Shown: positions 8,291-16,371 of the stretch, piece by piece
Layout: each line of letters opens with the position of its first letter
Position numbering within the stretch: the stretch's first letter is position 1
NCBI GenBank assembly: GCA_964521425.1
Contig: CAZFRO010000006.1
Span: 54,508 to 118,507, forward strand
Direction: 5' to 3'
DNA: 64,000 bases
Origin: Joyebacterum sp964521425
GTDB lineage: Bacteria > Joyebacterota > Joyebacteria > Joyebacterales > Joyebacteraceae
Made by a program: the position numbers and the translations under genes
The notes under the pieces: model-generated
Database searches by the model: none
The model's input: the letters and a program-made list of their open reading frames with translations, nothing else
What the model was told of the DNA's origin: nothing

Positions 8291-9169
8291 ATGAGCATCA
8301 AAGGCGAACTCGTCCGCGTGCGGGCCGGAGACGGTCTTGAACTCGTCGGCTTCTACGCGTCACCCGAGGGTGGCGCCAAACGCGCGATCCTTCACATGCA
8401 CGGCCTGGCGGGCAACTTCTATGAGAACCGTTTCATCGATTCCATATGCGATGCGGTCGTGGGGAAGGGACTTGCGTTCCTGACCTTCAACAACCGCGGA
8501 CACGACTACCGCTCCGACAATCTGCGGGGAGAGGGTGATCAGACATCCTACTCTGCGGGCGGCACGGCGTGGGACATCTATGATGACTGCATCCACGACA
8601 TCGCAGGTTCTGCCGACTTCCTCGCCTCGCGCGGACATAGCGAGATCTACTTCGAGGGGCACAGCCTCGGAGCCTGCAAGATCGTCTACTACCTGAGCGA
8701 GTGTCATGACAAACGCGCCGTGGGAACGGTGCTCATCTCACCTCCGGACATGTTCGCGCTCCAGGATGAGAGGACGGGGGGGCTTCAAGCACTTGTGGCT
8801 GAGGCACGCGGGCACGTCGATGGCGGTAACGGTGACACACTGATGGAGGTGGGCCGCGCCGTTCCGGTGGCGGCGAGCGCGTTTCTGAGCGTCTATGGCG
8901 ATTCCCGAAGCGGCGATGTGTTCCCATTTGCGCGGGGCGCCGAAGGCGACTACCAACGGCTGGCATCACTTGCGGTCCCGATGCTCGCAACATACGGTAC
9001 GCTCGAGGAAGCCGTGACGGTGCCGGTCGAGAACGCCCTGAGCCTGCTGCGCGATGGGGCAACTCAGGCGCCAAGCGTGGAGACCGTCATAATCGAGGGT
9101 GCGAATCACGCGTACTGGGGGAAGGAAGTCGAGCTGGCCCGCGCGATCGCGGACTTCGTTGAACCGTAG
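8291..9169 (+). CDS. Alpha/beta-hydrolase fold protein
   Basis: The ATG at 8291 gives 292 residues and starts at the first base a transcript from the adjacent promoter would carry. The fold is recognisable: HMHGLAGNFYENRF (oxyanion-hole HG loop), FLTFNNRGHD, the nucleophile elbow EGHSLGAC, and a C-terminal catalytic-histidine segment EGANHAYWG. No signal peptide is present, so it is cytoplasmic. It resembles the serine aminopeptidase/lysophospholipase-like group that often acts on small esters or amides. The substrate cannot be read from the sequence. It sits immediately upstream of the hydantoinase gene and may be co-transcribed with it. Confidence 0.8.
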   Translation: MSIKGELVRVRAGDGLELVGFYASPEGGAKRAILHMHGLAGNFYENRFIDSICDAVVGKGLAFLTFNNRGHDYRSDNLRGEGDQTSYSAGGTAWDIYDDCIHDIAGSADFLASRGHSEIYFEGHSLGACKIVYYLSECHDKRAVGTVLISPPDMFALQDERTGGLQALVAEARGHVDGGNGDTLMEVGRAVPVAASAFLSVYGDSRSGDVFPFARGAEGDYQRLASLAVPMLATYGTLEEAVTVPVENALSLLRDGATQAPSVETVIIEGANHAYWGKEVELARAIADFVEP

Positions 9170-9250
9170 GTGAGCCACAGGTTCCTGCGCCGTAGCGGAG
9201 CACGTCGAACCGGCGCCCTTCACATGTTCGAACAGCAGAAGAGGAAGACG

Positions 9251-10639
9251 ATGGCAGTCATCATCAAGGGAGGAAGGCTTGTCACGGCGATCGATTCCTA
9301 CACCGCCGACCTGTTGGTGGTTGATGGGAAGATCGCCGTGATCGGTGTCGATCTGGCAGTACCTCCCGGTGCAGACGTCTACAACGCCAAGGGGAAGCTC
9401 ATCCTTCCCGGTATCATCGACGCGCACGTCCACGTCGACCTCGAACTGAGAGGGCATGCCTCCTCCGGCTTCCGCGCGACGACGCGGGAGGCTGCATTCG
9501 GCGGCGTTACATCGTTCCTCACGTACGTCACACCACGCAAGGGTGAAGGACTCATGGATGCCGTGGCGGCTCGCCAGGCACAGGCTAACGGGCAGTGCTA
9601 CGTGGACTACGGTCTACATGCGTCGCTCGTGCACTGGGCCGATCGAGAGAGTGATGAGATTCCCCAGCTGATCGAGGCGGGCATCCCGTCCTTCAAGATG
9701 TACACCGTCTACTCAGATGCGGGGCTGTCGAGCAACGAGGACGAGCTGTACGAGGCGTTCCTTCTCGCCGGTCAGCACGGTGGGCTGATCGAGGTGCACT
9801 GCGAGAACGAGTGGATGATCGAGAACCGCATCACGCGGCTGGCGAATCAGGGAAGACTATCGGCGGCCGACCATGCAGAGAGCAGGCCGGGCTACGTTGA
9901 GGGAGAGGCCGTCGCTGCCGTCATCAGGGCAGCACATAACGCCGGAGCTCCCGTCTATATCGTGCACGTCTCCTCAGGCGAGGCTGTACAGACGATAGCC
10001 GAGGCCGATGATCTGGGAATCGACATTTTCGCGGAGACGTGTCCGCATCTTCTGCTTCTGGACGAGGAGAAGCTCGCGGCCGCGGACGGCCACCGCTTCG
10101 CAACCTGTCCGCCCATCCGCTCCGAGGCTCACCGCGAGGAACTCTGGGATGCTCTTGAGGAGGAACTCATCCAGGTCGTAGCGACCGACCACGCCGAGTT
10201 CATGGCCGAGGCCAAGGATGAGGGAAGAGCGGATTTCAGGAAGATACCGATGGGCGTTCCCGGCGTCGGGACGCTTCTGCCGCTCATGTGGCAGTTCGGT
10301 GTTCGGGAGGGGAGACTCACAGAGAATCAACTGGTCGATCTTCTGAGTACACGTCCCGCCGAGATCTTCGGATTCTGTCCGGAGAAGGGAACACTGTCGC
10401 CCGGGACTGACGCGGACATCGTCGTCTTCGATCCGGCACTCGACGTGACGATCTCACCGGACGTTCTCCACGGATACACCGACTACTCGCCCTACGAGGG
10501 GAGACGGGTCACCGGCTGGCCCGTCTGTACGATGGTTCGCGGCAACTGGGTCGTGAAAGACCGCGAGCTCATGGGAGACCACGAACTCGGATCGTTCGTC
10601 AAACGCGGCAAGGTCTGTCAGCGGCCCGGTCGGGTGTAA
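9251..10639 (+). CDS. Dihydropyrimidinase/D-hydantoinase-type cyclic amidohydrolase
   Basis: The ATG at 9251 follows AGAGGAAG and starts at the usual family N terminus (MAVIIKGGRLVTA); the longer frame overlaps nothing meaningful. At 462 residues it has the family length. Binuclear-metal ligands are visible: H59 and H61 in DAHVHVD, the lysine expected to be carboxylated at K149 in SFKMYTVYSD, H183 in EVHCEN, a later His in IVHVSSGEA, and Asp in VATDHAEF. The family opens cyclic imides such as dihydropyrimidines, hydantoins or allantoin. Its place beside the purine region fits the HyuA/phenylhydantoinase role in anaerobic purine breakdown, but the exact substrate is not settled. Confidence 0.88.
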   Translation: MAVIIKGGRLVTAIDSYTADLLVVDGKIAVIGVDLAVPPGADVYNAKGKLILPGIIDAHVHVDLELRGHASSGFRATTREAAFGGVTSFLTYVTPRKGEGLMDAVAARQAQANGQCYVDYGLHASLVHWADRESDEIPQLIEAGIPSFKMYTVYSDAGLSSNEDELYEAFLLAGQHGGLIEVHCENEWMIENRITRLANQGRLSAADHAESRPGYVEGEAVAAVIRAAHNAGAPVYIVHVSSGEAVQTIAEADDLGIDIFAETCPHLLLLDEEKLAAADGHRFATCPPIRSEAHREELWDALEEELIQVVATDHAEFMAEAKDEGRADFRKIPMGVPGVGTLLPLMWQFGVREGRLTENQLVDLLSTRPAEIFGFCPEKGTLSPGTDADIVVFDPALDVTISPDVLHGYTDYSPYEGRRVTGWPVCTMVRGNWVVKDRELMGDHELGSFVKRGKVCQRPGRV

Positions 10640-10683
10640 TCTCACCAGCTGTCCATCACTCGTCGGCCTTCCGGGGGGATGGC

Positions 10684-11262
10684 ATGACATTCTGGCAGTC
10701 ACCTGTTGCTCTGGTCGTAGCGCCGGCCGCAGTGCTCGCGGCCGGCGCGTGGATAGTTAGGCGGCTTCTGGATCACTCGATTGACCGCGACCTGGAGCGG
10801 TACCGTAATCAGCTTGAGCTCGATCGCATCGAGTACCAGACCAAGCTGTCAGCGGTGCATGAGAGGCGTGCGCAGGTCATCGGTGAGCTCTATGAGAAAC
10901 TGAGCGACGCGCACTTCGCTCTCGGTCGCTTGACGACACCGGTGCAGTTCGATACTCGTCCGTACAAGGATAGGCGAGCGGACTCCGTGGGAGACTGCTG
11001 CGGGTTCATGGACTACCTCCCGCGCGTCCGTATCTATCTAGATGCGGATATCGGCGACAAGTTGGACGAGGTTGCTACTGTCATACACAAGGTGTTTGTG
11101 CTGTTTGACACCACGCAAGCCGAGTCCGGCGGGGATCCGAGAGACGTAGGTTACTCGCATGAGGCTTGGGACGAGTTCGAGGGCAAGTTCCTACCGGCAA
11201 TGGAATTGCTGGAGGATCGATTCCGGGAGCTTCTGGGGACTGAACCTCCCCGGAAGGTATAA
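10684..11262 (+). CDS. Membrane-anchored coiled-coil protein of unknown function
   Basis: The ATG at 10684 follows a GGGGGGAT ribosome-binding site. The first 28 residues form one hydrophobic segment (WQSPVALVVAPAAVLAAGAW). A basic-acidic helix likely to be a coiled coil follows (RDLERYRNQLELDRIEYQTK), then the phrase HERRAQVIGELYEKL. I recognise this arrangement from a widespread family of uncharacterised bacterial proteins. The C-terminal part (about 75-192) is helical and cytoplasmic with no known motif. It converges with the minus-strand gene that follows. Confidence 0.7.
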   Translation: MTFWQSPVALVVAPAAVLAAGAWIVRRLLDHSIDRDLERYRNQLELDRIEYQTKLSAVHERRAQVIGELYEKLSDAHFALGRLTTPVQFDTRPYKDRRADSVGDCCGFMDYLPRVRIYLDADIGDKLDEVATVIHKVFVLFDTTQAESGGDPRDVGYSHEAWDEFEGKFLPAMELLEDRFRELLGTEPPRKV

Positions 11263-11340
11263 CTGGCGTCTACAGTCGTCGGGCCGCGAACAGACGGATA
11301 GTACCAGTTGAATGGCTTCAGAAATGCGCGGCCGTCTCTG

Positions 11341-11886
11341 TCACATGTCCTGCATATCCGCTTCGCCGGCAGGGATCGCATAGGTGCTGTCAGCAATCGT
11401 GTCATGAATCCAGAGCCCAGCCTCGTCACCAGACGAGCGGTACCAGCAGAGACGAGTTCCATCTGGACTCCAAGCAGGATGGTGGTCACGGTGGCCAGCG
11501 GTGATCAGCGTGAGGTTGCCGTCGGGTACCGTTGCCACAAACAGCGCTCCGTCGACCGTGACTGCGATGCGGCTCGTGTCCGGGCTCCACGCCGGACAGT
11601 CGCCGCCTCTCAGAAAGAACTCGAAGGAGTCGGCTTGCGTGAATGCGATCCAGACCCCTCGCAGGTCTGGATCCTCGATGTAGGATCCGTCCGCGTTCAC
11701 TGTAACGATGCCGCGGTCGAGATAGGCCACTCTTGATGAAGGTGCCCACGACGGGTGGTCGTGGTGAATCGGATATACGGTGGAAGGAGCGATTGGCGAC
11801 TCGCCGTTGCATCCGATCGGCAAGAGAGCCACCAACACGACGAGCGCGGCAAGGATACGGACACTGCTGCGGGCGACGATGGGCAT
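11341..11886 (-). CDS. Lipoprotein with TolB-like beta-propeller repeats
   Basis: The ATG (complement of 11884-11886) is preceded on its strand by AAGGAG. The N terminus is a lipoprotein signal with lipobox LLPIGC. Three short propeller-type repeats follow, recognised by HPSWAPSSRVAY, CPAWSPDTSRIAV and HPAWSPDGTRLCW (PD40/TolB-like). At 181 residues it is too short for a complete propeller, so it may oligomerise or be a reduced version. It has its own promoter and is on the opposite strand to its neighbours. The function is unknown; a periplasmic protein-interaction role is plausible. Confidence 0.75.
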   Translation of the reverse strand: MPIVARSSVRILAALVVLVALLPIGCNGESPIAPSTVYPIHHDHPSWAPSSRVAYLDRGIVTVNADGSYIEDPDLRGVWIAFTQADSFEFFLRGGDCPAWSPDTSRIAVTVDGALFVATVPDGNLTLITAGHRDHHPAWSPDGTRLCWYRSSGDEAGLWIHDTIADSTYAIPAGEADMQDM

Positions 11887-11921
11887 ACTCTACTCCTTGA
11901 GTGTACACACAATCCAAACAA

Positions 11922-11949
11922 TGTATACTGTGGTCGGCTGGCTTGTCAA
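11922..11949 (-). promoter_or_regulatory. Promoter for the minus-strand lipoprotein
   Basis: On the minus strand, TTGACA (11944-11949) and TATACA (11922-11927) are separated by 16 bases, about 36 bases before the start codon. An alternative -10, TACATT, would give an 18-base spacer. Confidence 0.6.
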
Positions 11950-12038
11950 TGTATGATTATGAGCGAGCGCGCGGAAGCTACATGTCCGGCCGCGGTGGCC
12001 TCATCCCTCGCATAAGTGGACGCTCCCAAAGCGGATGC

Positions 12039-12236
12039 CTACCCAAGCCTGAATCCGGCGTTCTCGATGGCGGCCTTAACGGCACCCATGTCTGCGGTGC
12101 CGTCGGCCTCGTAGGTTACATCTCCACTCTGCAGATCAACAATGACGCCCGAAACCCCGTCGAGCGCCGAGAGCGCCCGTGTCACTGCACTGGAGCAGTG
12201 CTCGCACGACATGCCCGAGACCTTGATGGTTGGCAC
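12039..12236 (-). CDS. Heavy-metal-associated domain protein (CopZ-like metallochaperone)
   Basis: A 65-residue single HMA domain with the metal-binding motif GMSCEHC near the N terminus, then VTRALSALDGV and AAIENAGFRL, which is the standard beta-alpha-beta-beta-alpha-beta pattern. The GTG at 12236 is chosen because GGGAGAG lies just upstream on that strand; an ATG at 12251 would add five residues (MGENS) without a ribosome-binding site. The CxxC pair normally binds Cu(I) and passes it to a P-type ATPase. No such ATPase is nearby, so the partner must be encoded elsewhere. Confidence 0.85.
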   Translation of the reverse strand: MPTIKVSGMSCEHCSSAVTRALSALDGVSGVIVDLQSGDVTYEADGTADMGAVKAAIENAGFRLG

Positions 12237-12281
12237 TGAATTCTCTCCCATTCGTAGTTGCGGTTGCTCGTGGTTGCGACG

Positions 12282-12482
12282 CTACTTCAGAAGAACAACC
12301 CTGGCCGTCGCGCCTCCGTCCTCTGTTCTCAGCTTCAGGAAATATACGCCAGTCGCAATGTCATCACCAGACAAGTCTGTACCGAGCCACGTGATCTCGT
12401 GATCGCCGGCGCTCCAGATCTCCGCTTCATGCAGGTTGATTGAGCAGCGGGGCGCCAGGAGTGCGTGGAGGCAAGGCCCCAC
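12282..12482 (-). pseudogene. Remnant of a Por-type secreted protein (C-terminal tail only)
   Basis: The frame encodes about 50 residues that match only the last half of a sorting domain: AGDHEITWLGTDLSGDDIA, then TGVYFLKLRT and ARVVLLK. The NPFNP part and any secreted passenger are missing, and the leading residues look random. I read it as the 3' end of a decayed gene rather than a functional small protein. It lies just upstream of the metallochaperone on the same strand. Confidence 0.65.
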
Positions 12483-12540
12483 CAGGTGAAGACTACAACA
12501 TGGAGACTATATCATGCAGGGGGCGCCTGCGCGAGCCTCT

Positions 12541-12600
12541 GGGGCTTCACGGACATTGCTGGGGCTTCAGGGACATTACCAGGGCTTCAGGGCTCGAAAC
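12541..12600. repeat. Three tandem copies of a 20-bp unit
   Basis: Units at 12541-12560, 12561-12580 and 12581-12600 begin GGGGCTTCA(C/G)GGACAT. The first two match at 17 of 20 positions and the third keeps the first half. They sit immediately upstream of the promoter at 12604 and could be an activator or repressor array. The rest of the gap from 12483 to 12745 holds only this repeat and the promoter. Confidence 0.7.
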
Positions 12601-12603
12601 CCG

Positions 12604-12632
12604 TTGACATCGGCGGGGGCTGCATCTAGACT
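12604..12632 (+). promoter_or_regulatory. Promoter of the purine-catabolism region
   Basis: TTGACA (12604-12609), a 17-base spacer and TAGACT (12627-12632) precede the ssnA-like gene. The -35 is a perfect match to the sigma-70 consensus. The three-unit repeat ends four bases upstream. Confidence 0.65.
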
Positions 12633-12745
12633 TATATGTTCGGAAAGTGCCCTTCGTTAGGGCACATTCTAGGGATTGGGGTGTCGTACCGGTGTCGGCG
12701 CGGAGCGTGTCGGACCGTCGTCTTGGTTTATCCAGGAGTGCGAGA

Positions 12746-14143
12746 TTGGCAGACGTCACGAAGATCCTGATGGGCGGAACCGTCTTCACAGGCGGATCTG
12801 AGCCCCTGGTCATTGAAGGCGGAGCGGTCGCGTTTAAGAGAGACCGGATCGTTGCCATAGGTCCTGTCTCGGAGGTCATTGACGCGCAGCGTGGTGCCGA
12901 GGTCATCGATGCATCAGGCAAGCTGATCATGTCGGGGTTCGTCAACGCGCACACACATCTCTACAGCGCGCTGGCACGTGGCCTCATGGCCGATATAGCA
13001 CCGTCCACCAACTTTATCGAGATACTCGAACACCTCTGGTGGAAGCTCGATCGCGCCTTGACGCACGAGCATACCTGGTACTCGGCGGCGGCAGGTGCGC
13101 TTGATCTCGTGCGAAGTGGAACGACGACAATCATCGACCACCACGCCAGCCAGGTGAACATCACAGACAGCATGGCCAACGTCGCGGAGGCTCTCAGTGA
13201 GATCGGGATCCGCGCGAATCTCTGCTTCGAGGTCTCAGACAGAGGCGGAGAGACGAAGAGGGAGGAGGGACTGGCCGAGAGCGAGGCCCTCATCAGAGAG
13301 CTTGCGGCGGTGGCGGAAGCATCAGGCTCCGGAATCGGTGATGTCCCGAATAGTGGTGGCGACGTGGATGGAGCGGGACTCCTGAGCGCAAGCGTAGGGC
13401 TCCACGCGAGCTTCACGGTCGATGACGAAACTCTCGACCGCGCCGCGGGTATCGCAAAGGACGCGGGTGTCGGATGTCATATCCACGTGGCGGAGGATAG
13501 GGCGGATGTCGACGACAGCGTGAAGCGATCAGGGAAGCGTGTTGTCGAGCGACTGCACGAGCACGACATTCTGGGTCGGAAGACCGTCGCCGCGCATTGT
13601 ATTCATATCAACGAGCACGAGCGCGACATCCTGGTCGACACCGACACGATCGTCGTTCACAACGCACAGTCGAACATGAACAACGCGGTCGGATGCGCCG
13701 ACGTTCCCGGGATGCTCGAGGCTGGAGTCCTCGTAGGGCTGGGTACTGATGGGTTCACCGGCAGTATGTTCGATGAGATGAAGGTGGCGAACCTGATCCA
13801 TCGGCATGAGGCAGGCGACCCTCGGGTGGGGCACGACGTGGCCGAGAGGCTCTGTCTCAGGAACAACGGCGTGATCGGATCTCGTCTCGTGAACGGTACG
13901 GTAGGCGAACTCTCAGCCGGGGCGCTCGCTGACATCATCGTCCTCGACTACGATCCGCCGACGCCGCTCGAGGCGGCGAACTTCACGGGACACGTGATCT
14001 TCGGTCTGACCGGCTGGATGGTCGAGACGGTCATCATTGGCGGACGGGAGATCCTGCGCGACAGGGAGTTCACAACGGTTGATGCGACAGGCACGGCGGC
14101 GCGGGCGAGAGAACTCGCGCGCGATCTCTGGGATCGAATGTAA
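12746..14143 (+). CDS. ssnA: SsnA-type amidohydrolase
   Basis: A TTG at 12746 with CAGGAG eight bases upstream is preferred to a GTG at 12647, which lacks a ribosome-binding site; the protein is then 465 residues. It is an amidohydrolase-superfamily enzyme with H69 and H71 in VNAHTHLYSALARG, then LTHEHTWY, DHHAS, the ligand HIHVAED, AAHCIHI and the aspartate in GLGTDGF. The strings ARGLMADIAP and WWKLDRAL are typical of the SsnA group. In E. coli ssnA lies in the purine/urate cluster with molybdenum hydroxylase genes, and the same company is seen here. The family deaminates or opens purine-like heterocycles; the exact substrate here is inferred. Confidence 0.85.
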   Translation: MADVTKILMGGTVFTGGSEPLVIEGGAVAFKRDRIVAIGPVSEVIDAQRGAEVIDASGKLIMSGFVNAHTHLYSALARGLMADIAPSTNFIEILEHLWWKLDRALTHEHTWYSAAAGALDLVRSGTTTIIDHHASQVNITDSMANVAEALSEIGIRANLCFEVSDRGGETKREEGLAESEALIRELAAVAEASGSGIGDVPNSGGDVDGAGLLSASVGLHASFTVDDETLDRAAGIAKDAGVGCHIHVAEDRADVDDSVKRSGKRVVERLHEHDILGRKTVAAHCIHINEHERDILVDTDTIVVHNAQSNMNNAVGCADVPGMLEAGVLVGLGTDGFTGSMFDEMKVANLIHRHEAGDPRVGHDVAERLCLRNNGVIGSRLVNGTVGELSAGALADIIVLDYDPPTPLEAANFTGHVIFGLTGWMVETVIIGGREILRDREFTTVDATGTAARARELARDLWDRM

Positions 14144-14158
14144 GAAATCGGGGAACGT

Positions 14159-15388
14159 GTGAGGGGAGCAAAGGTCATAGCGCTCGAATGCGCGAAGTGT
14201 GGACGGGAGTACGCGCCGGACGAGGTCCGGTTCACGTGTACCGATTGCGGCGTGGATGGCATCCTCGATGTCCTCTACGACTACGACGATATCGCGTCAC
14301 GTTTCACAAGGGAGGATCTCGCTCGTTCGACCGAGCCATCCCACTGGCGCTATCTGCCGCTCATGCCGGTCGAGTCGCGCGGACATGCGCCGGCGCTCCG
14401 CGTCGGCTGGACGCCCCTCTATCACCCGAAGGGTGTATTGGGGCTGTCCGAACTCTACATCAAGGATGACAGCCTCAATCCGACGGCGTCTCTCAAGGAT
14501 CGCGCGACCTCCGTCGCCATGGCGAGAGCGGCCGAGGAGGGTGTCAAGGCCGTTGCCGCGGCATCGACCGGTAACGCCGGCTGTTCGCTTGCCGGCTTCG
14601 CAGCGGCAGCTCAGATGCCGTGCTATATCTTCGTTCCACGAACGGCCCCGCGTCCGAAGGTTGCGCAGCTCCTGGTCTACGGTGCGACCGTCTTCACCGT
14701 CGACGGAAGCTACGATGACGCCTTCGATCTCGCGAACAGAGCAATCGAGCGATACGACTGGTACAACCGCTGTTGCGCCGTCAATCCGTACCTCGTCGAG
14801 GGTAAGAAGACGGTGGCCTTCGAGATCTGCGAGCAGCTCGACTTCCAGACGCCCGATAAGGTGTTTGTTCCAGTCGGGGACGGCTGCATCATGAGCGGGA
14901 CGTACAAGGGATTCGCGGAGTTCCTCAAGCTCGGGTTCATCGACCGAATGCCCGAACTCATCGGCGTTCAGGCCGAGGGCGCAAGCCCCGTGAAGCGAGT
15001 GTTCGAGACCGGAGGCGAGCTTGTCCCGTGTTCTGCATGCACGATCGCGGACAGCATCGCCGTCGGTCACCCCAGGAACTGGCGGAAGGCCGTCCGGGGA
15101 ATCACGGCGAGCCGCGGGACAGTCATGACCGTGACCGACGATGAGATCATCGGCGCCATCCGCGAGCTGGCGGGGGCGACCGGCATCTTCGGTGAGCCGG
15201 CCGGAGTGACTGCCTTCGCGGGCCTCACCAAGGCCGTTCGGGAAGGGACGGTCGGGCGTGACGAGAGGATCGCGGTCCTGATGACAGGAAGCGGTCTCAA
15301 GGATACAGACGCTGCAATGAAGTCGGCGGGTGAACCGGTGGCGATAGGGCAATCGCTGGACGATGTCGAGCGGGCTCTGGCAAGGTAG
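14159..15388 (+). CDS. Threonine-synthase-like PLP enzyme
   Basis: The GTG at 14159 starts 15 bases after the previous stop. A short zinc ribbon (C11, C14, C27, C30) precedes a fold-type II PLP domain, with the Schiff-base lysine K113 in SLKDRATS and the phosphate-binding loop ASTGNAGCSLAGFAA. At 409 residues it matches the shorter threonine synthases. No other threonine-pathway gene is nearby. It sits in the purine region where E. coli has YgeX, a fold-type II diaminopropionate ammonia-lyase. It may therefore act on diaminopropionate or a related amino acid rather than O-phosphohomoserine; this is inference from context. Confidence 0.8.
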   Translation: MRGAKVIALECAKCGREYAPDEVRFTCTDCGVDGILDVLYDYDDIASRFTREDLARSTEPSHWRYLPLMPVESRGHAPALRVGWTPLYHPKGVLGLSELYIKDDSLNPTASLKDRATSVAMARAAEEGVKAVAAASTGNAGCSLAGFAAAAQMPCYIFVPRTAPRPKVAQLLVYGATVFTVDGSYDDAFDLANRAIERYDWYNRCCAVNPYLVEGKKTVAFEICEQLDFQTPDKVFVPVGDGCIMSGTYKGFAEFLKLGFIDRMPELIGVQAEGASPVKRVFETGGELVPCSACTIADSIAVGHPRNWRKAVRGITASRGTVMTVTDDEIIGAIRELAGATGIFGEPAGVTAFAGLTKAVREGTVGRDERIAVLMTGSGLKDTDAAMKSAGEPVAIGQSLDDVERALAR

Positions 15389-15456
15389 CAGGGCATCCAC
15401 ATAACCTCGACGCCCGCTTCAAGAGTGGCGCCGACGGTTCCCTGGAGAGTGAACGG

Positions 15457-15921
15457 ATGCAGGTTGTTCTCACAGTCAACGGCAGAATGCGGAAGGCCGA
15501 GGTTCCGCCCGCAACAACACTCCTTGAACTTCTGCGCGAGCACCTGGGTCTCAAAGGAACCAAGTGTGGATGCGCAAACGGAGAGTGCGGCGCGTGCACC
15601 GTCATCCTGGATGGCGAACCGGTGACTTCGTGCATCATCTTTGCCGCGCAGTGCGAGGGGCGAGAGGTCCTGACGATAGAGGGACTGAGCCGAGAGGACG
15701 GAGAACTCGACCGCATTCAGCAGGCATTCATCGACGCGGGTGCCGTGCAGTGCGGGTATTGCACGCCCGGAATGATAATGTCGGCAGCAGCGTTTCTCTC
15801 GAAGAATCCGTATCCCTCACGTGACGACATCGCGGTGGCGCTTTCGGGTAACCTGTGCAGATGCACCGGCTATGTGAAGATCGTGGACGCAGTCGAGGCG
15901 GTGTCACTCACGAATAAGTAG
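15457..15921 (+). CDS. Molybdenum hydroxylase 2Fe-2S subunit
   Basis: A 154-residue protein with both clusters of the xanthine dehydrogenase/CO dehydrogenase small subunit. The plant-ferredoxin-type cluster is C39, C44, C47 and C59 (GCANGECGACTV). The helical cluster is C99, C102, C134 and C136 (CGYCTPGM and CRCTG). GGAGAG precedes the ATG. In the family it relays electrons from the molybdenum centre to FAD. The FAD subunit is 6 kb downstream (21877), but no catalytic molybdopterin subunit lies anywhere in the window. Confidence 0.93.
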   Translation: MQVVLTVNGRMRKAEVPPATTLLELLREHLGLKGTKCGCANGECGACTVILDGEPVTSCIIFAAQCEGREVLTIEGLSREDGELDRIQQAFIDAGAVQCGYCTPGMIMSAAAFLSKNPYPSRDDIAVALSGNLCRCTGYVKIVDAVEAVSLTNK

Positions 15922-15939
15922 GTGGAGAGGACTGATGTC

Positions 15940-16362
15940 ATGGAGTATCTCGAGAGCAAGGACCTGATCTTCATCAGGCTTCACCAGGACGACGAGCTGT
16001 TCGATTGCCTGAGGGAAGTGTGTGTCGCCTGTGATGTCAAGGTGGGGGTGGTGCTGTCGGGAATCGGGATGCTGAAGCAGGCGGAGCTCAATTTTTTCAA
16101 GAAGCAGGGCGAATATTCGCAGGTGCTCTTCCCTGAACCGCTCGAACTCGTATCACTGACAGGAAATGTCATCTTCCAGGGCGGAGAACACGCGTTTCAT
16201 CTTCACGCCATCCTGGCGCGCCCGAACAAGGATACGGTCGCCGGGCACCTCTCGAAGGGGAAGGTGAACGTGACGAACGAGATCGTCATTCTGAAGTCGG
16301 ATGCGCCGCTTAAGCGCGAGCTTGATCCGGCAACAGGTCTCATGTCCCTACGTCTCAAATAG
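15940..16362 (+). CDS. DUF296/PPC-domain protein
   Basis: The ATG at 15940 has GGAGAGG nine bases upstream; a GTG at 15922 directly after the previous stop would add six residues. The 140-residue protein has the PPC (DUF296) signature: a buried beta-sheet core, then HLHAILARPNKDTVAGHL, KGKVNVTNEIVI and a short C-terminal tail. Plant members carry AT-hooks and bind DNA; bacterial stand-alone members form trimers of unknown role. No AT-hook is present here. Its place inside a catabolic operon suggests a regulatory or small-molecule-binding role, which remains unproven. Confidence 0.85.
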   Translation: MEYLESKDLIFIRLHQDDELFDCLREVCVACDVKVGVVLSGIGMLKQAELNFFKKQGEYSQVLFPEPLELVSLTGNVIFQGGEHAFHLHAILARPNKDTVAGHLSKGKVNVTNEIVILKSDAPLKRELDPATGLMSLRLK

Positions 16363-16371
16363 GAGAACACG

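Noticed and set aside
12541..12600. CRISPR array
   Set aside because: The units are directly adjacent with a 20-bp period, there are no spacers, and no cas gene is near.
12589..12602. tRNA T-arm-like sequence GGGCTCGAAACCC
   Set aside because: No acceptor stem, anticodon arm or D-arm can be found around it; it is part of the tandem repeat.
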